Positions 29,097 to 39,222 of a stretch of DNA of 64,000 bases are shown piece by piece. The position numbers and the translations under genes are program-made. Under the pieces are notes generated by a model that was not told the origin of the DNA, did not search any database, and was given only the letters and a program-made list of their open reading frames with translations. The stretch's first letter is position 1. Each line of letters starts with the position of its first letter. This DNA is from CAVTJX01 sp963735175 (lineage in GTDB: Bacteria > Electryoneota > RPQS01): contig CAVTJX010000009.1 of NCBI GenBank assembly GCA_963735175.1, forward strand, positions 57,709 through 121,708. The letters are read 5' to 3'.

Positions 29097-30510
29097 TCAT
29101 CCATCACACGCGGTCAAACGAGGGCGGTCCCGGTTGGGATCGCCCTCGCCGTAGTGCGCTTCGCCGAAAACATACGGGTAAACGGAGATCAATCCAAAGA
29201 AGGCCCATAATTGCGGCAGGTGCAGCAGATGCTCGAACAGGCAGGCCACAAAAAAGCCCAGCACCGCGCCGAGCAGTCCGAAGCGGCTGCCGCGCGCGAA
29301 CGAATCCGGCGCTTCGCCCGGCAGCGGCCGCCACACCGTCCGCAGAAAGTGGAAGAACACCCCCAGCAAGAGCAATAATCCGGGTACGCCATTCTCGTTC
29401 AGGATATGCATGTACGTGTTGTGGGCATGCAGAATCGAAAACGAAAACGGCAGATAAATCCGGGAGTAACGGGCAAACGCTCCAAAGCCGCCCCCGAATG
29501 GAAAACTGTCCGCGCTCCCGGCAATGGCCGCTTCCAGGGCGTAGCTGCGGTAGGCCAGCGACGAGTCATAACTCTGCCCGAACAGCGCGCCGAAGCGTCC
29601 GGTAATGTCCAGTGGTATCAGCAGCAGAAAGAGCGCGATCAGCGCCGCCGTAAGAATCAGCAGCCTTCCGCGATAGCGTGACGGGTAAAAGCTGACCGCC
29701 AGGGCCACCAATAGCGCCAGTATGCCCGCGCGCGAGAGGGTAAGCCCGATCGAGAAGATCGCGCCCGTCAGCGCAATGGCCACGAAGACACGAGTGCCCC
29801 GTGTTTCATCCCGCCGCAGTAGCGCCGGCAGCAACGCCGTAAAAGGCATGAGCGTATGCGCCAGCATGTTGGGTCCCAGCCAGTGACCGTAGAAGCGCAG
29901 CATCATGAGCTGCGGCACTTTATCCGCTCCCAGCGCAACCGGTCCGCGCGTGAACAGCAGATACAACTCGTGCAGTGTGGACGCGGTTGTCACCAGGCAG
30001 CCCGCCGCCAGCGATAGCAGCACCAGGCGCAAGTCGCGCGGCGTCCGCACCAACTCCCAGACCAGCAGGACATACATCGCGCCGATCACATACCAATGGG
30101 CCTGCAGCCGTGTGATCGGGATGAGCGGGAGCCAGATCAGACCGGCGAAGATCCACGCCATTAACAGCAGCATCCAGACGGCAACGGGCGGCAAGCCGCC
30201 ATGTGTAATCCGCCGTTAGCAACTTGCGCGCCGCCACCGCCGCGAGGGTGGCGCACAGGATGCCGACGTCGAAATGCGGCACGAATTGGATCAGCGCGCT
30301 GGCGATCGAAAAAAACGCCGCCGCCAGTCCCAGCCGTGGAAACCGGAACAGCACCAGCGCCGCGCTCGCCGCCACGAGGAGGCCGAGCAGAGTGCGCGCG
30401 CCGCAGATCATTCCCAGGCCCAGACTGCCCACCAGCAGCATTACACCACAGGTGATTCCTGCGGTCACAGGCCGCCCGGATGTAAAGGTCATGAGCCGGG
30501 ATACAGGCAT
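29097..30510 (-). CDS. O-antigen ligase / Wzy-like polysaccharide membrane protein (frame break near 30193)
   Basis: About 470 residues after joining two frames near 30193, with ten to twelve hydrophobic helices, so an inner-membrane protein. The large periplasmic loop near the C-terminus contains SYDSSLAYRSYALEAAIAG, GGGFGAFARYSRIY and HAHNTYMHILNENGVPGLLL, the usual signature of the Wzy/WaaL superfamily, where a loop His helps the glycosyl transfer from undecaprenyl carrier. It begins 8 bp after the end of the Wzz-like gene, so the pair is an operon for assembly of surface polysaccharide. Ligase and polymerase cannot be told apart here. Confidence 0.82.
29113..29150. terminator. Hairpin between convergent genes
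   Basis: Stem GAGGGCGGTCCC / GGGATCGCCCTC, with one mismatch pair, around CGGTT. It overlaps the 3' end of the ligase-like gene. Confidence 0.45.
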
Positions 30511-30517
30511 CGGCGCG

Positions 30518-31664
30518 TTACTTTCGCGTTGTCCAGGCTTGACGGATCCGCGCGACCTGTCCGGAAAGCGGGTGGCCGGGATCGCGTGCGGCGGCCGCGA
30601 GGGTTTCGTAAAACGACAATGCCACCGCGCAAAACACGAACGCGACCGCGGCGGCGATCATGACCATCAACCGCCGGCGTGGCCAGAATTTCAACTGCGC
30701 TTCGGCCGGCGCATCCAGCCGGATGAGCGTGGACACGTCACGCCGCGCGTTGAGCCGCGCCAATCTCGCGGAGTTGGAGCAGGTATCCCGTTAATTCTCC
30801 GTAGGCGGCGATCTCCCGCTGCAGGCGGACGATTGCCCGTTGCTGGCGGGGGATCGCATCGAGGGTCAGAACGAACTGATGTTCCACCGGTTCACTTGAT
30901 CGCAGCAGGCGCTGCAACGCCGAATCCAGACTGACGGCATACAACCGCCAGTATTGCGCGTCCGGGCTCAGCGCGCCGTACAACTGACGGGCCAACTCCC
31001 GGCGCGTGTACACCTTCAGCCGTTGCGCGTCCAGGGTTGCCGCCGCCTGAAGCGTGACCTGCGCTTGCGCGCCAATGTCGAACACGCCTGTTTCCATCTG
31101 ATACTGGCAGAGGCTGTCTTCCCGTTGCCGCAGCGTGGCCGCGGTTTCCGCCAGCCGGGCTGCAAAGAATCGGTACTCGTCGCGCGCCCGTTGCGCTTGC
31201 AACTCCTGGTTGTGTAAATCGAGTTGTTCGATGTAATAATCGGCCATCTCCCGCGCCCGCCGTGGATTGCTGTCCTCCACGGTCAACAGGAGATTTTTCG
31301 TGGTATCGTTCTGGGTAAACGTCGTGCGTCGCAACAGGGTCATCATCACCGCGTCAAACGGCGCGGTCTGCATCCCGTAGGCCGCGCCCAGGTCAAAGCG
31401 GGTGATGACGCGCTCGCACATCCAGCGGCTGTAAAGAATCGACAGGCACACCGCCCCCGGCTCGCCGCCAAGGACGATTCCCGTCCCGGCTCCCTCTGGC
31501 AAGCGCACCACGGCGCTGCTCGCGTAGCGCGCGGGCATCAGGTACGAGATCCCGGCGGTCACCAGCGCCACGGACAGTGGAACCGCAACTAACAGCCGTC
31601 GCCAGCGCACGAGAAACGCGACGAGCAATAAGAGCGGCACTTGATCCCGGGCCTCATCCGCCAT
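30518..31664 (-). CDS. Wzz-like polysaccharide chain-length determinant (frame break near 30765)
   Basis: About 380 residues after correction. Two membrane helices flank a long periplasmic part: LLVAVPLSVALVTAGISYLM near residues 22-45 and LMVMIAAAVAFVFCAVALSF near 330-350. The periplasmic region begins with YASSAVVRLPEG and has extended helical coiled-coil-like stretches (EMADYYIEQLDLHNQELQAQ, RLAETAATLRQREDSLCQYQ). The second helix is preceded by basic WPRRR. This is the polysaccharide co-polymerase layout that sets glycan length with Wzy. There is no C-terminal tyrosine-kinase domain. GGGGAGAG lies before its ATG. Confidence 0.8.
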
Positions 31665-31696
31665 GAAACTCTCCCCTGAGATAATCTAAAGTATCA

Positions 31697-31725
31697 ATTG
31701 TACATACTTTTACACAAAGAGTCAA
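31697..31725 (-). promoter_or_regulatory. Promoter of the wzz-ligase operon
   Basis: On the minus strand TTGACT, a 17-bp spacer and TACAAT, about 30 bp before the Wzz-like start. A near-consensus housekeeping promoter. Confidence 0.8.
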
Positions 31726-31866
31726 CAGTCGATACGGCTTTTCACCACTTTATTACGATGCCAATGCCACGCATTTGACTCACGCTCCTCGCAAACACTC
31801 GCGGCGGCATGGCAGGATTCGATCAATTTCAAGCGCTTCCATATCGAGAGCGATGTCCGGGAAAAG

Positions 31867-31893
31867 AACAGGGCGATCCGTGTGGGATCGCCC
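31867..31893 (-). terminator. Terminator of the KGG gene
   Basis: On the minus strand CCAGGGCGATCCC, loop ACAC, GGATCGCCCTG, then TTCTTTTCC. Confidence 0.65.
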
Positions 31894-31920
31894 TGGTGCC
31901 ATTCTGATGCGGAATGGGAA

Positions 31921-32094
31921 TTATTCGTTACTGGAACGGCCGCCGCCGTGCGAGTGTTCGCCACCCTTGCGCCCGGCTTCGCGCGCCTTTTCCCGGTCAT
32001 TTGCGAAATTGCCCGGATTATTCTCCTTGCCCTGGCTCCGACCGCCCTTGCGGCCGGCTTCTTCGTGCGACATGCCCCGTCTTTCTTCGGCCAT
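31921..32094 (-). CDS. KGG-repeat stress-induced protein (GsiB/YciG-like)
   Basis: 57 residues, very hydrophilic and Gly-rich. It carries two KGG units: SHEEAGRKGGRSQG and KAREAGRKGGEHSH, the family mark of small general-stress proteins related to GsiB, YciG and fungal Con-10. They are thought to protect cells during desiccation or stationary phase; the mechanism is unclear. I start at ATG 32094 (MAEERRGMS) instead of 32115 because GAGAGGAG stands just before it. It is monocistronic, with its own terminator. Confidence 0.85.
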   Translation of the reverse strand: MAEERRGMSHEEAGRKGGRSQGKENNPGNFANDREKAREAGRKGGEHSHGGGRSSNE

Positions 32095-32264
32095 GATTTC
32101 TTCTCCTCTCAGCAAACGTGACTAACATCGTCCCACATAGAGGCGTTGTTCGCGCCTCTGTTCTGTATTCGCGCCCAGTGGCGCACCTCCGTTACACAAG
32201 TCAGCCGAGGCCGGGGTTCCTGCAAATTCAGTCATCCGGAAAAAACACCCACTGCGATCCGGGA

Positions 32265-32298
32265 ATAAAAAACCAGCGGCGGCCGAAGCCGCCGCCGA
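32265..32298 (-). terminator. Terminator of the prepilin-like operon
   Basis: On the minus strand GGCGGCGGC-TTC-GGCCGCCGC followed by TGGTTTTTTATT. The stretch to its right (32318-32374) is a TTTCGGATTTCGAC-style pyrimidine tract on the minus strand. Confidence 0.8.
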
Positions 32299-32374
32299 TA
32301 ACCCCCCCACGAGCAGAAGAAAAGTCGAAATCCGAAATTCAAAATCCGAGTCAGAGACTGAAAGTGCAGCTCGG

Positions 32375-33902
32375 TTAGTTGAATTTCTCGTAGATCTGAT
32401 GCTGCACATCCGTTTGATCCGGCACACCGCGACCCCACTGCACCACGTCGAACAACGCGCGTCCGTGCTCATCTTTGGCGTCGAAGAACCCCGGCGGCCG
32501 CGTTTGCAGGAACCGCTTGTCGTAGCGGTATTGCTTCAGATAGCCGGTGGAGCCGTTGTTGGTTCGATGGACGTAACCGCGGCGCCACTGCGTCAGCGAG
32601 CCGAAAAGGTAGATCGTGCCCCGGTCGTCGCGATGCGGGATGCCGTTTTCCGTATACACGTATCCGCTGTCCGGATCATTCTGCTGCTCGAACTCGAACG
32701 ACTCGCCCAGAGCCACCACCGCCGCCGTGATTACGATGTCGCAGAAGGCGGGATTCGTCTGTCCCGGCTGGCCGAGATGGTTCGAATTCTCCCGGCCGTT
32801 CGGAAATGTATTGGCCACTTTGACGTCCGCTTCGGATACCAGCCCGAGAATATTCTGACCGTCGGGGACGTCGTCACCGCTAACGTCGGCCACAATACCC
32901 GTGATCGGATCCGCGTCCACATAGCGGATGTTATCGAGCAGCCGCATCGTCCCCGAGCAGCCCAGCGTGACCTGCCCCTCCACGATGCCCAGCACGTCCA
33001 GATCGCCAATCACAAACACGCAGGTCCGGCCGTTCAGCGTGATCGTCATGGTCCGCGAGGAATCGTAGAGCGTGCCTGTGGGCCACCACGTCAAGAGGAT
33101 CGTCTGGCCATTGAAGCGTGCGCGGTGCGTCATGCCGTCATGTTCGATAAAGTTTCCGTGGATTCCCGCGCACGCGCGCAGGTTTTCCGCCACCGAGGGG
33201 ATCATCACCGAGTCTGCGCCCCAGCGGGTTGGTGGAGTGCCGAGAAATACCGGATTGGCGTTCGGCCCGTGAATGTAATCGTCCGCGCACGAACTGACGG
33301 TGGCATAGAACACGGGATTGTCGCGGATGGCGATCGGCGCGTTCGAATGCACGCGGCCCTGCAGCGTATCGCCGTGCCAGAAGCGGATGATGTCCCCCGG
33401 GGACGCCTCTTCGATGTTCGAGAGGTACATATAGTCGGCGAAGTTGCGCACCTGTACGTAGAGCACCGCACGCCGCCGGATGTCCTTGAACGCGGCACGC
33501 CGCGTTCGACGAACGGCACCCGGACCACGCCGTCGGCGACAATTTTGTAGCGCTTCGCCATCGAAAAGAAATCGCCGGTTTCGCCCTCCGGCACCAGCCA
33601 GTCAATGGTCACGTTTTCATACTTCCCGAAGCCCGGGACCGTGCGCCCGTAAAGATTGGTCCGGGCCACCGGAAGTTGCGCGGCCGGCAGTCTTCGCAGG
33701 TACTGAAAGCCCTGCTCGACGACGCCCAATTGTCCCAGGTAATACGCCTGCATGGCGGCGGTGCTTTGCGCCGACTGCATTGCTTCGTCAGCGTTCCAGC
33801 GCATGAACGCCAGCCCCGTCGCCAGCAGCACCGTCATGAGCGCCACCACCGCGATCAGCGTGAAGCCGCCCTCGTGCTTTGAATTGACTCTCTGTTCTGC
33901 AT
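32375..33902 (-). CDS. Prepilin-like, PilX/DUF4900-type pilus assembly protein (frame breaks)
   Basis: About 505 residues after joining frames near 33480 and near 33870. The start is ATG 33902, with GGGAGG at ideal spacing. Within 15 residues comes GGFTLIAVVALMTVLLATGL: a prepilin-peptidase site (G before F) and a hydrophobic helix. The usual Glu at +5 is Ala here, as in some minor pilins. The rest is a large globular part with YRFARAYLYVQV-like transition, a DUF4900-like middle (ITLNGRTCVFVIGDLDVLG, TGIVADVSGDDV) and YDKRFLQTRPPGFF near the end. It may be a minor tip pilin or pseudopilin. It follows the BNR gene by 23 bp, so the two are co-transcribed. Confidence 0.6.
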
Positions 33903-33925
33903 GTTGCCCTCCCAGGCAAGGATGC

Positions 33926-36214
33926 CTATTTCAGCAGCAGAATTTTCTCCGTCTGTGTATTTGTTCTTGTCTGCAACCGTACAAAGTAGGTGCCGGAGGC
34001 GAGGCCAGCGCCCTCCGCGCGGACCTCATGCCGTCCGGCACCTACGATCTCATCCACCAGCGTCTTCACCAGCCGCCCCTGCAAATCATACAGCGTCAGT
34101 TCCACCCGCCCCGCCTGCAACAGATCATACCGGATCCGCGCCGTGCTGTTGAACGGATTCGGATAGCAGGCGAGGATCGTGTAATCGGCAGGGTGGAACT
34201 GTACCGGACCCGTGCCGGCGAGCACCGACTCCACACTCGCCCACGCGGGACCATTTTCCGTCGAGATCCAGATGCGCTTCCTGCAGTGCGTCACAGATCG
34301 GCGCGGAATAGAAGGTTCCCGGATAAGCGGCCGGTAGTTCGAACGGCAGTGTATCCCACGTGGCGCCATGATCGCGCGAGCGGTAGAGCGTGGGCGACTC
34401 GCGGTAGAGGCCGAGCAGCACCGGGTCGGGACCCGGAATGCTGGTGAGGAGCCACTGATCGTACACACTCGCAGACGTCGGCAGCGCGGTCGGTGCCTCC
34501 CACACGCCCGCGGTGCAGCGCGCGATGTGCCTGTCATCTGTGACGTACACATCCCCGTTCAGCAGCGCGACCTTCTCGATCCCGCCCGTCAGCGGGGGGA
34601 GAGCGCCTGCCAGGATGCCGCCTTGTCGGTGGAGCGGTATACCGTCGCGTCCGCCATCCCTCCGTAACTGACCGTGATGATCTGCTCCGTGTCCTGCCAG
34701 AAGCCGATTGCCGTGCCGCCGTCCGGCATCAAGGCGCAGGGGATCCACGTGTGGCCGTCATCGTCCGAGCGCCAAATGCGATTCGGCGTGCCGGTAAAGC
34801 TCGTAATCAGAATGCGTGTCTGCGTCGGGGCCTCGAAAACGTGCGGCGAACTGTAATTGATCAGGGCGGGCAGGGATCCCTCCGAACTTCAGCTCAGGCC
34901 GTTATCCGTGCTGCGAGCCAGGAGATTCGAACGATACACGTAGTGGAGGCCCGTCAACCAGATCATGACGGTCACATTGTTGCCGCGCCGCAGGATGGGC
35001 TTCTTGATAGACCGTGAGGGTGTCGCTGAACGCGGGCAGCGGAGCCAGCCGGGTCCACTTCGGGCGCGCCCGACGACAGCTGGTAAAGCGTATGTTCGGT
35101 CTTGGCAAACAGCGTCTCGCGCCGCGCCATCAGGCCGCTGGTGTTACCGATGGGTGGCAGGGCCACGGGTTGCCACGTGCCGCCGTCGTCCGTCGAACGG
35201 TAGAGACCGGTTTCCATCGAGGACAGATAGAGCAGCCGGCTTCTGCGGCTGTTGATAGAGGAACGCGCTGCTGGTGGTGAGGGTCGGCAATCCCGCCGCC
35301 GGTGCCCACGTCGCGCCGTTGTCATCCGAGCGCCAGAATCCGGACGTTCGGCCCGCCGACAGGAAGAGCCGCCCCGGTACCCGCGTCGCCAACAGATCCA
35401 GTTGGTAGGGCAGATTTTCCGTGAAGACCGAACGCACACTCCACGTCTCGCCTTCGTCCGTCGAGGCCAGCAGCGCGCCGGATGGCCAGAGGGAGCCGTC
35501 GCCCGTGGTCCGCACGCGTGCCAGCAGCGTGCCGTCGGGAACGCGCAGCATTTGTCCCACCATGGCCGAGGCCACACCGAATTGCGCGGTGAGCGGCAAG
35601 AGCGGCCGCCACGTCAGACCGAGGTCATCGCTGCGCATCAAGCCGCCCTGTTCGGGATTATGCAGGCCGGTATCGTATTGACTGGTCACAAAGAGTGTGT
35701 TGTCGTGCGCGGGATCCTGATACAGTTGGGCTCCGCCCCCGACGCGCATGATTACGATGCCATCGCCCCAGGTGCCGCCGCCGTCTTCCGAACGCGTGAC
35801 TTCCGTGCCACTTAAAGAAAACCAGAGGCGATGATTGTGTCGGGCGATCAGCAGATTGTGCCGTTCGCTCATTGCTTCCTGCTCGGTCCAGGTCGCGCCA
35901 CAATCGGTACTGCTGAAGAAGCCGGTGGTGGTAATCGCATACAGGGTATCCAGAGCGGCGGTGGGAGCGAGCAGGGAGTAGGTGCGAAATGCGGACGTGG
36001 GTACCACCGTCGCGCGCAGGTCCACCCAAGGTTCCGCCGCGGCTTTTCGCCAGAGTCCGGTTTTGGGCGCGGCAAATAATTGACTGCCGTTGGAATCCGC
36101 CGCGAACGTCTCCAGCGCGGGGTAATCCGGCGCCTGGATCTGCCATTGCGCCAGCGCGCCCGCGGCTCCCAGCAGCAGTGCCGGCAGGATAAAAATCAGG
36201 TTCAGTCTTCGCAT
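33926..36214 (-). CDS. Secreted BNR/sortilin-type propeller protein with T9SS sorting domain (several frame breaks)
   Basis: About 760 residues when frames are joined (breaks near 35225, 34985, 34880, 34640-34600 and 34265). The signal peptide MRRLNLIFILPALLLGAAGA ends at LA/QWQIQAP. Many BNR/Asp-box blades follow: STDCGATWTEQ, SEDGGGTWGD, SDDLGLTWRP, STDEGETWSV, SDDNGATWAP, STDDGGTWQP, SRDHGATWDT. These form two propellers, as in sortilin-like or sialidase-like surface proteins. The sialidase catalytic Arg triad is not evident, so binding is more likely than hydrolysis. The CTD (ILACYPNPFNSTARIRYDLL...TEKILLLK) is almost the same as that of the mini-protein at 36254-36594. GGGAGGG precedes the ATG. 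Confidence 0.78.
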
Positions 36215-36253
36215 GGTGAAACACCCTCCCAGGTTGATGCCGTGCTGTAGTTG

Positions 36254-36594
36254 TTATTTCAGAAGCAGAACCTTCTGTGTGCGAGTCATCGACGGCGTTT
36301 GCAGGCGAACAAAGTAGGTGCCGGAGGCTAGGCCAGCGCCCTCCGCGCGGACCTCGTGCCGTCCGGCACCTACCATCTCATCTACCAGCTCTTTACGAGC
36401 CGCCCCTGCAAATCATACAGCTTTAGCTCCACGCGCCCTGGCTGCAGTATATCATAACGGATCCGTGCCGTGCTGTTGAACGGATTCGGATAACAAGAGA
36501 GCACGGTGTAGTCGGCGGGCCGAAACTGCCAATCCGCCATGCCCACCGTGGCCAACGCGGCTACAACGCACAACGCCCAAATCTGCCGGTTCAT
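36254..36594 (-). CDS. Minimal signal peptide plus T9SS sorting domain protein (frame break near 36390)
   Basis: About 113 residues. MNRQIWALCVVAALATVGMA is a signal peptide; after only seven residues (DWQFRPA) the CTD begins: DYTVLSCYPNPFNSTARIRY...GTYFVRLQTPSMTRTQKVLLLK. There is no passenger domain. One base is missing near 36390, so as read the frame stops after GRLVKSW. Its CTD nucleotides are near-identical to those of the neighbour at 33926-34170, so it may be the remnant of an internal deletion, or a genuine short surface protein. It is the first gene of the BNR/prepilin-like cluster, 39 bp before the BNR gene. Confidence 0.65.
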
Positions 36595-37025
36595 GTGGTT
36601 TCCTCCCCGGTTTGAGGGCCGCTGCAAACGCCAAAAGCCTGCAATTGCAGGCTCCTGAAAACCAAAAAACACCCGGCAACGTAAACGCGCAGCCCTTCTG
36701 GCGAGCACCACGACGGTCATGCTACCCGATGCCCGAAGTATCGAAATATTTGAAAATAACGACCGAAACCGCCGCATGGTCCCGATCCCTTCTGCTGCCA
36801 AGTGAGGTTGTCATCTGGTCGCAGGCTCCGCAACGAAAGCCCGCGGCGAGGTGACCGACCAACGAAGGAATCAGATCATCTAAATGGAGTATAAGCAATT
36901 TCCCCGCCGTTTGCAAGCATTTTCAACATGCCGACGAATTTGGATGCAAGAGTCAAAAAAGGCGGCCCGCAGACCGCCTTTTGGAAAACCGTTTAAAGAG
37001 CGTAATTGCCACGATCCCCATCCGC
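36595..37025. other. 431-bp intergenic region with palindrome and terminator
   Basis: It contains a perfect 18-bp palindrome AGCCTGCA-AT-TGCAGGCT (36636-36653) and, at 36955-36983, the hairpin AAAAGGCGG-TCTGCGGGC-CGCCTTTT, which serves as terminator for the cytochrome gene on the minus strand. No ORF is supported. Confidence 0.6.
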
Positions 37026-38924
37026 CTACCGCACCGCCGTCACCAAATAGAAATTGCGGTTGCCATCCGTCGGCAACGGTTCGCTGAACGTGGTATCCGT
37101 ACGCGTCGCCACAAGTGCCCAGTCCGCCGCGGGAAGTTGAACATTGTCGGAGCGATAAATGCGATAGGACGTCGCCAGTGGCACCGTGGGCCAGGTCAGA
37201 ACCACGGTTTCGCCGTCCGTCTGAATCACCAGCGCATGCACACGGATCGGCAGGGCCAGCGCGTCCGCCGCCATGGTTTCCGGCGGCGATTTCCCGGTCG
37301 AGGCCCACAGATTGTACGCGGTGGTTCCAGCCGTGTTCGACGTGTTAGCGTCCCGCAGGAATTCGATGAACTCCTTGCTGATCGACTGGTAGAACAGCGC
37401 CACCTGCGCGCTAACCGCGGCTTCGGGCAGCAGGTAATCCGTGTCGTCCCAATACTGGCCGTCGGCGAAGCTGTAGCCCACCGGCGGCGACTGAATCTGG
37501 GTAAAGGCCGCGTTGGTGAAACCGCGCGGCGGAATGCGATTGTCCTTGTAGATCGTGTTATTGATGACGAAATGATACGACGGCCCTGCCGGCACACCCA
37601 CCGCCGCCGCAATCGCCGGCGAGACGCCGGGTTCAATCTCGTAAATTTTTGCGGCGGGATCATGCGTCAGTACCGCTGTCGCCGTGTCGTATGCGCCGGA
37701 TTCATAAATCAGCAAGTTGTCTTCGTCGTAGGCACGCACACGCAGCCAGATCCGCCGCCCTTCCGGATAACCCGACGGCAGTTTGTGTCCCGTTTCATTG
37801 GTCACCCGGACGCGCAGCAGATGCCCCTCATTCGCGGGCAGCGTGGCGAGCGCGAGCGTGGCCGCGTGTTGCAGCATGTAGCGGGCGCGCGCGATTCCCG
37901 AATCCAGCGCCGCCGGGAAGACCTCTGCAGGGTACTGCAACGCCGCCCAGCGCGGCACAACCGTGTTGCCGCCGGTCATGTCATGCAGCGGCAGATTCGT
38001 ACGCAGCGGCGCGTCGTTCATGCCACAGCCGTGTCCGGTCACGTCGCGCATGTGACAGTCCTGACAGGTCGCTACCGAGTCGCGATTACCGCCGAATTGC
38101 GGCGCATAAACACCCTGCGGGCTGTTGTAGGCGCTAACGGTCCATTCGCTGTACGTGCGTTCGATGGGAAAGAGCTGGCGCGGATCGAAATTCGGCGCCG
38201 CCGCACCGAAAGCATTCGGCAAATACTGCCCTGTCGTCGAATCCCGCGAAAACACAGGATTGCTCACGTCATGGCATGTGCCGCAAAGTGCCGCCTCAGG
38301 ATGAAACGGCGACGTGTAAAATGTATGCCGCGCGACGGCGTCGGAAAACGGCCCGCGCTTGCCATTGTCCGAATCGGCGATATACATGCCGTCACCCGAT
38401 GTCGGCGGAATCGGATTCAAGGTCGCGAGATAAGTCTGATCACGTGGGTACGTGCCGCTCGTGTAGGCGGCATTGGATGGATAAGGATTCACTTCCAGCG
38501 CGCGCGGCTTGACGAGCTTGTGGCAGAAGTCGCATTGCACACTCTCGCGGTCGTTGGCCGTGAGGGCGGAACCGTCAGTCGGCGTCGAGCGGCCCTCCAG
38601 CCATCCCTTCGGCGAATGGCAGCGAATACACAAGTCGCCGCTCTGCGGCGCGTCTTGATTGGCAATAGCCACACTGGCAAAATAGAGCGGATCGCGCGCG
38701 GCCTGTGCCATCATGCTGCCGCGCCAGTTAAAAGCCGGCTCCACGGCCTGCTCACCGTAACCACCATGACAGTTATCGCAGCGTGATGGATTCTCCAGGG
38801 TTCCCGATTGATTCGGTTGCGAGCCCGGCAGGAAAACGTCCTGAATCGTCGTCGGCACGGGCAGCGACCATGACAATGTGACAGCGCTCACGATAGATAG
38901 AAATACCCAATACAAAATTCGCAT
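37026..38924 (-). CDS. Secreted pentaheme cytochrome c with C-terminal fibronectin-like domain
   Basis: 632 residues, intact. A signal peptide (RILYWVFLSIVSAVTLSWSL) precedes five CxxCH heme sites: CDNCH, CIRCH, CDFCH, CGTCH and CQDCH, all in the first 260 residues. Several isolated His (such as HTFYTSPFHPEA, RDVTGHGCG) could be distal ligands. The pattern WRGSMMAQAARDPLYFASVA between hemes is typical of a multiheme family in FCB-group genomes. Residues 360-560 are beta-rich; the last 90 look like a fibronectin type III fold (VVLTWPTVPLATSYRIYRSD) ending FYLVTAVR. No CTD is present. An electron-transfer role in the periplasm or at the surface is likely. Confidence 0.88.
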   Translation of the reverse strand: MRILYWVFLSIVSAVTLSWSLPVPTTIQDVFLPGSQPNQSGTLENPSRCDNCHGGYGEQAVEPAFNWRGSMMAQAARDPLYFASVAIANQDAPQSGDLCIRCHSPKGWLEGRSTPTDGSALTANDRESVQCDFCHKLVKPRALEVNPYPSNAAYTSGTYPRDQTYLATLNPIPPTSGDGMYIADSDNGKRGPFSDAVARHTFYTSPFHPEAALCGTCHDVSNPVFSRDSTTGQYLPNAFGAAAPNFDPRQLFPIERTYSEWTVSAYNSPQGVYAPQFGGNRDSVATCQDCHMRDVTGHGCGMNDAPLRTNLPLHDMTGGNTVVPRWAALQYPAEVFPAALDSGIARARYMLQHAATLALATLPANEGHLLRVRVTNETGHKLPSGYPEGRRIWLRVRAYDEDNLLIYESGAYDTATAVLTHDPAAKIYEIEPGVSPAIAAAVGVPAGPSYHFVINNTIYKDNRIPPRGFTNAAFTQIQSPPVGYSFADGQYWDDTDYLLPEAAVSAQVALFYQSISKEFIEFLRDANTSNTAGTTAYNLWASTGKSPPETMAADALALPIRVHALVIQTDGETVVLTWPTVPLATSYRIYRSDNVQLPAADWALVATRTDTTFSEPLPTDGNRNFYLVTAVR

Positions 38925-38990
38925 AATTAATCCCGGCGGTTCGATACGTCCGTTGCTTTCCTGTGATCCTTGGTCTGAGGATCATTTGAT

Positions 38991-39019
38991 AATATAATCA
39001 CACTTTATCCCCAAAACAA
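38991..39019 (-). promoter_or_regulatory. Promoter of the pentaheme cytochrome gene
   Basis: On the minus strand TTGTTT, a 17-bp spacer and TATATT, about 70 bp upstream of the start codon. Confidence 0.6.
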
Positions 39020-39088
39020 GCGACGGTTTACGCTGTAGATTATCGGTTGTTGAATGGACCCACCCGGTCGTATTTGCAAAATAAAAGA

Positions 39089-39114
39089 AGGCGGCAGTGC
39101 TGCCGCCTTGAGTT
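39089..39114. terminator. Hairpin terminator
   Basis: Perfect stem AAGGCGGCAG / CTGCCGCCTT with a two-base centre, preceded by AAAATAAAAG, so T-rich on the minus strand. It would end the CTD gene at 39223, whose stop lies 110 bp to the right. Confidence 0.6.
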
Positions 39115-39222
39115 AAAATATGTGTGAAAAGGTAGACTTCCCGAAATTATTCGAGGGTATCCGGAGAAGATTCTGAATGATCCTGAAACCTCTCCTTGGC
39201 AGGCATTTCTCGCTGCCTATTC

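Noticed and set aside
36981..38786. 601-codon plus-strand frame opposite the cytochrome
   Set aside because: The minus strand encodes five CxxCH motifs and a signal peptide; the plus-strand product is Arg-rich without any pattern.
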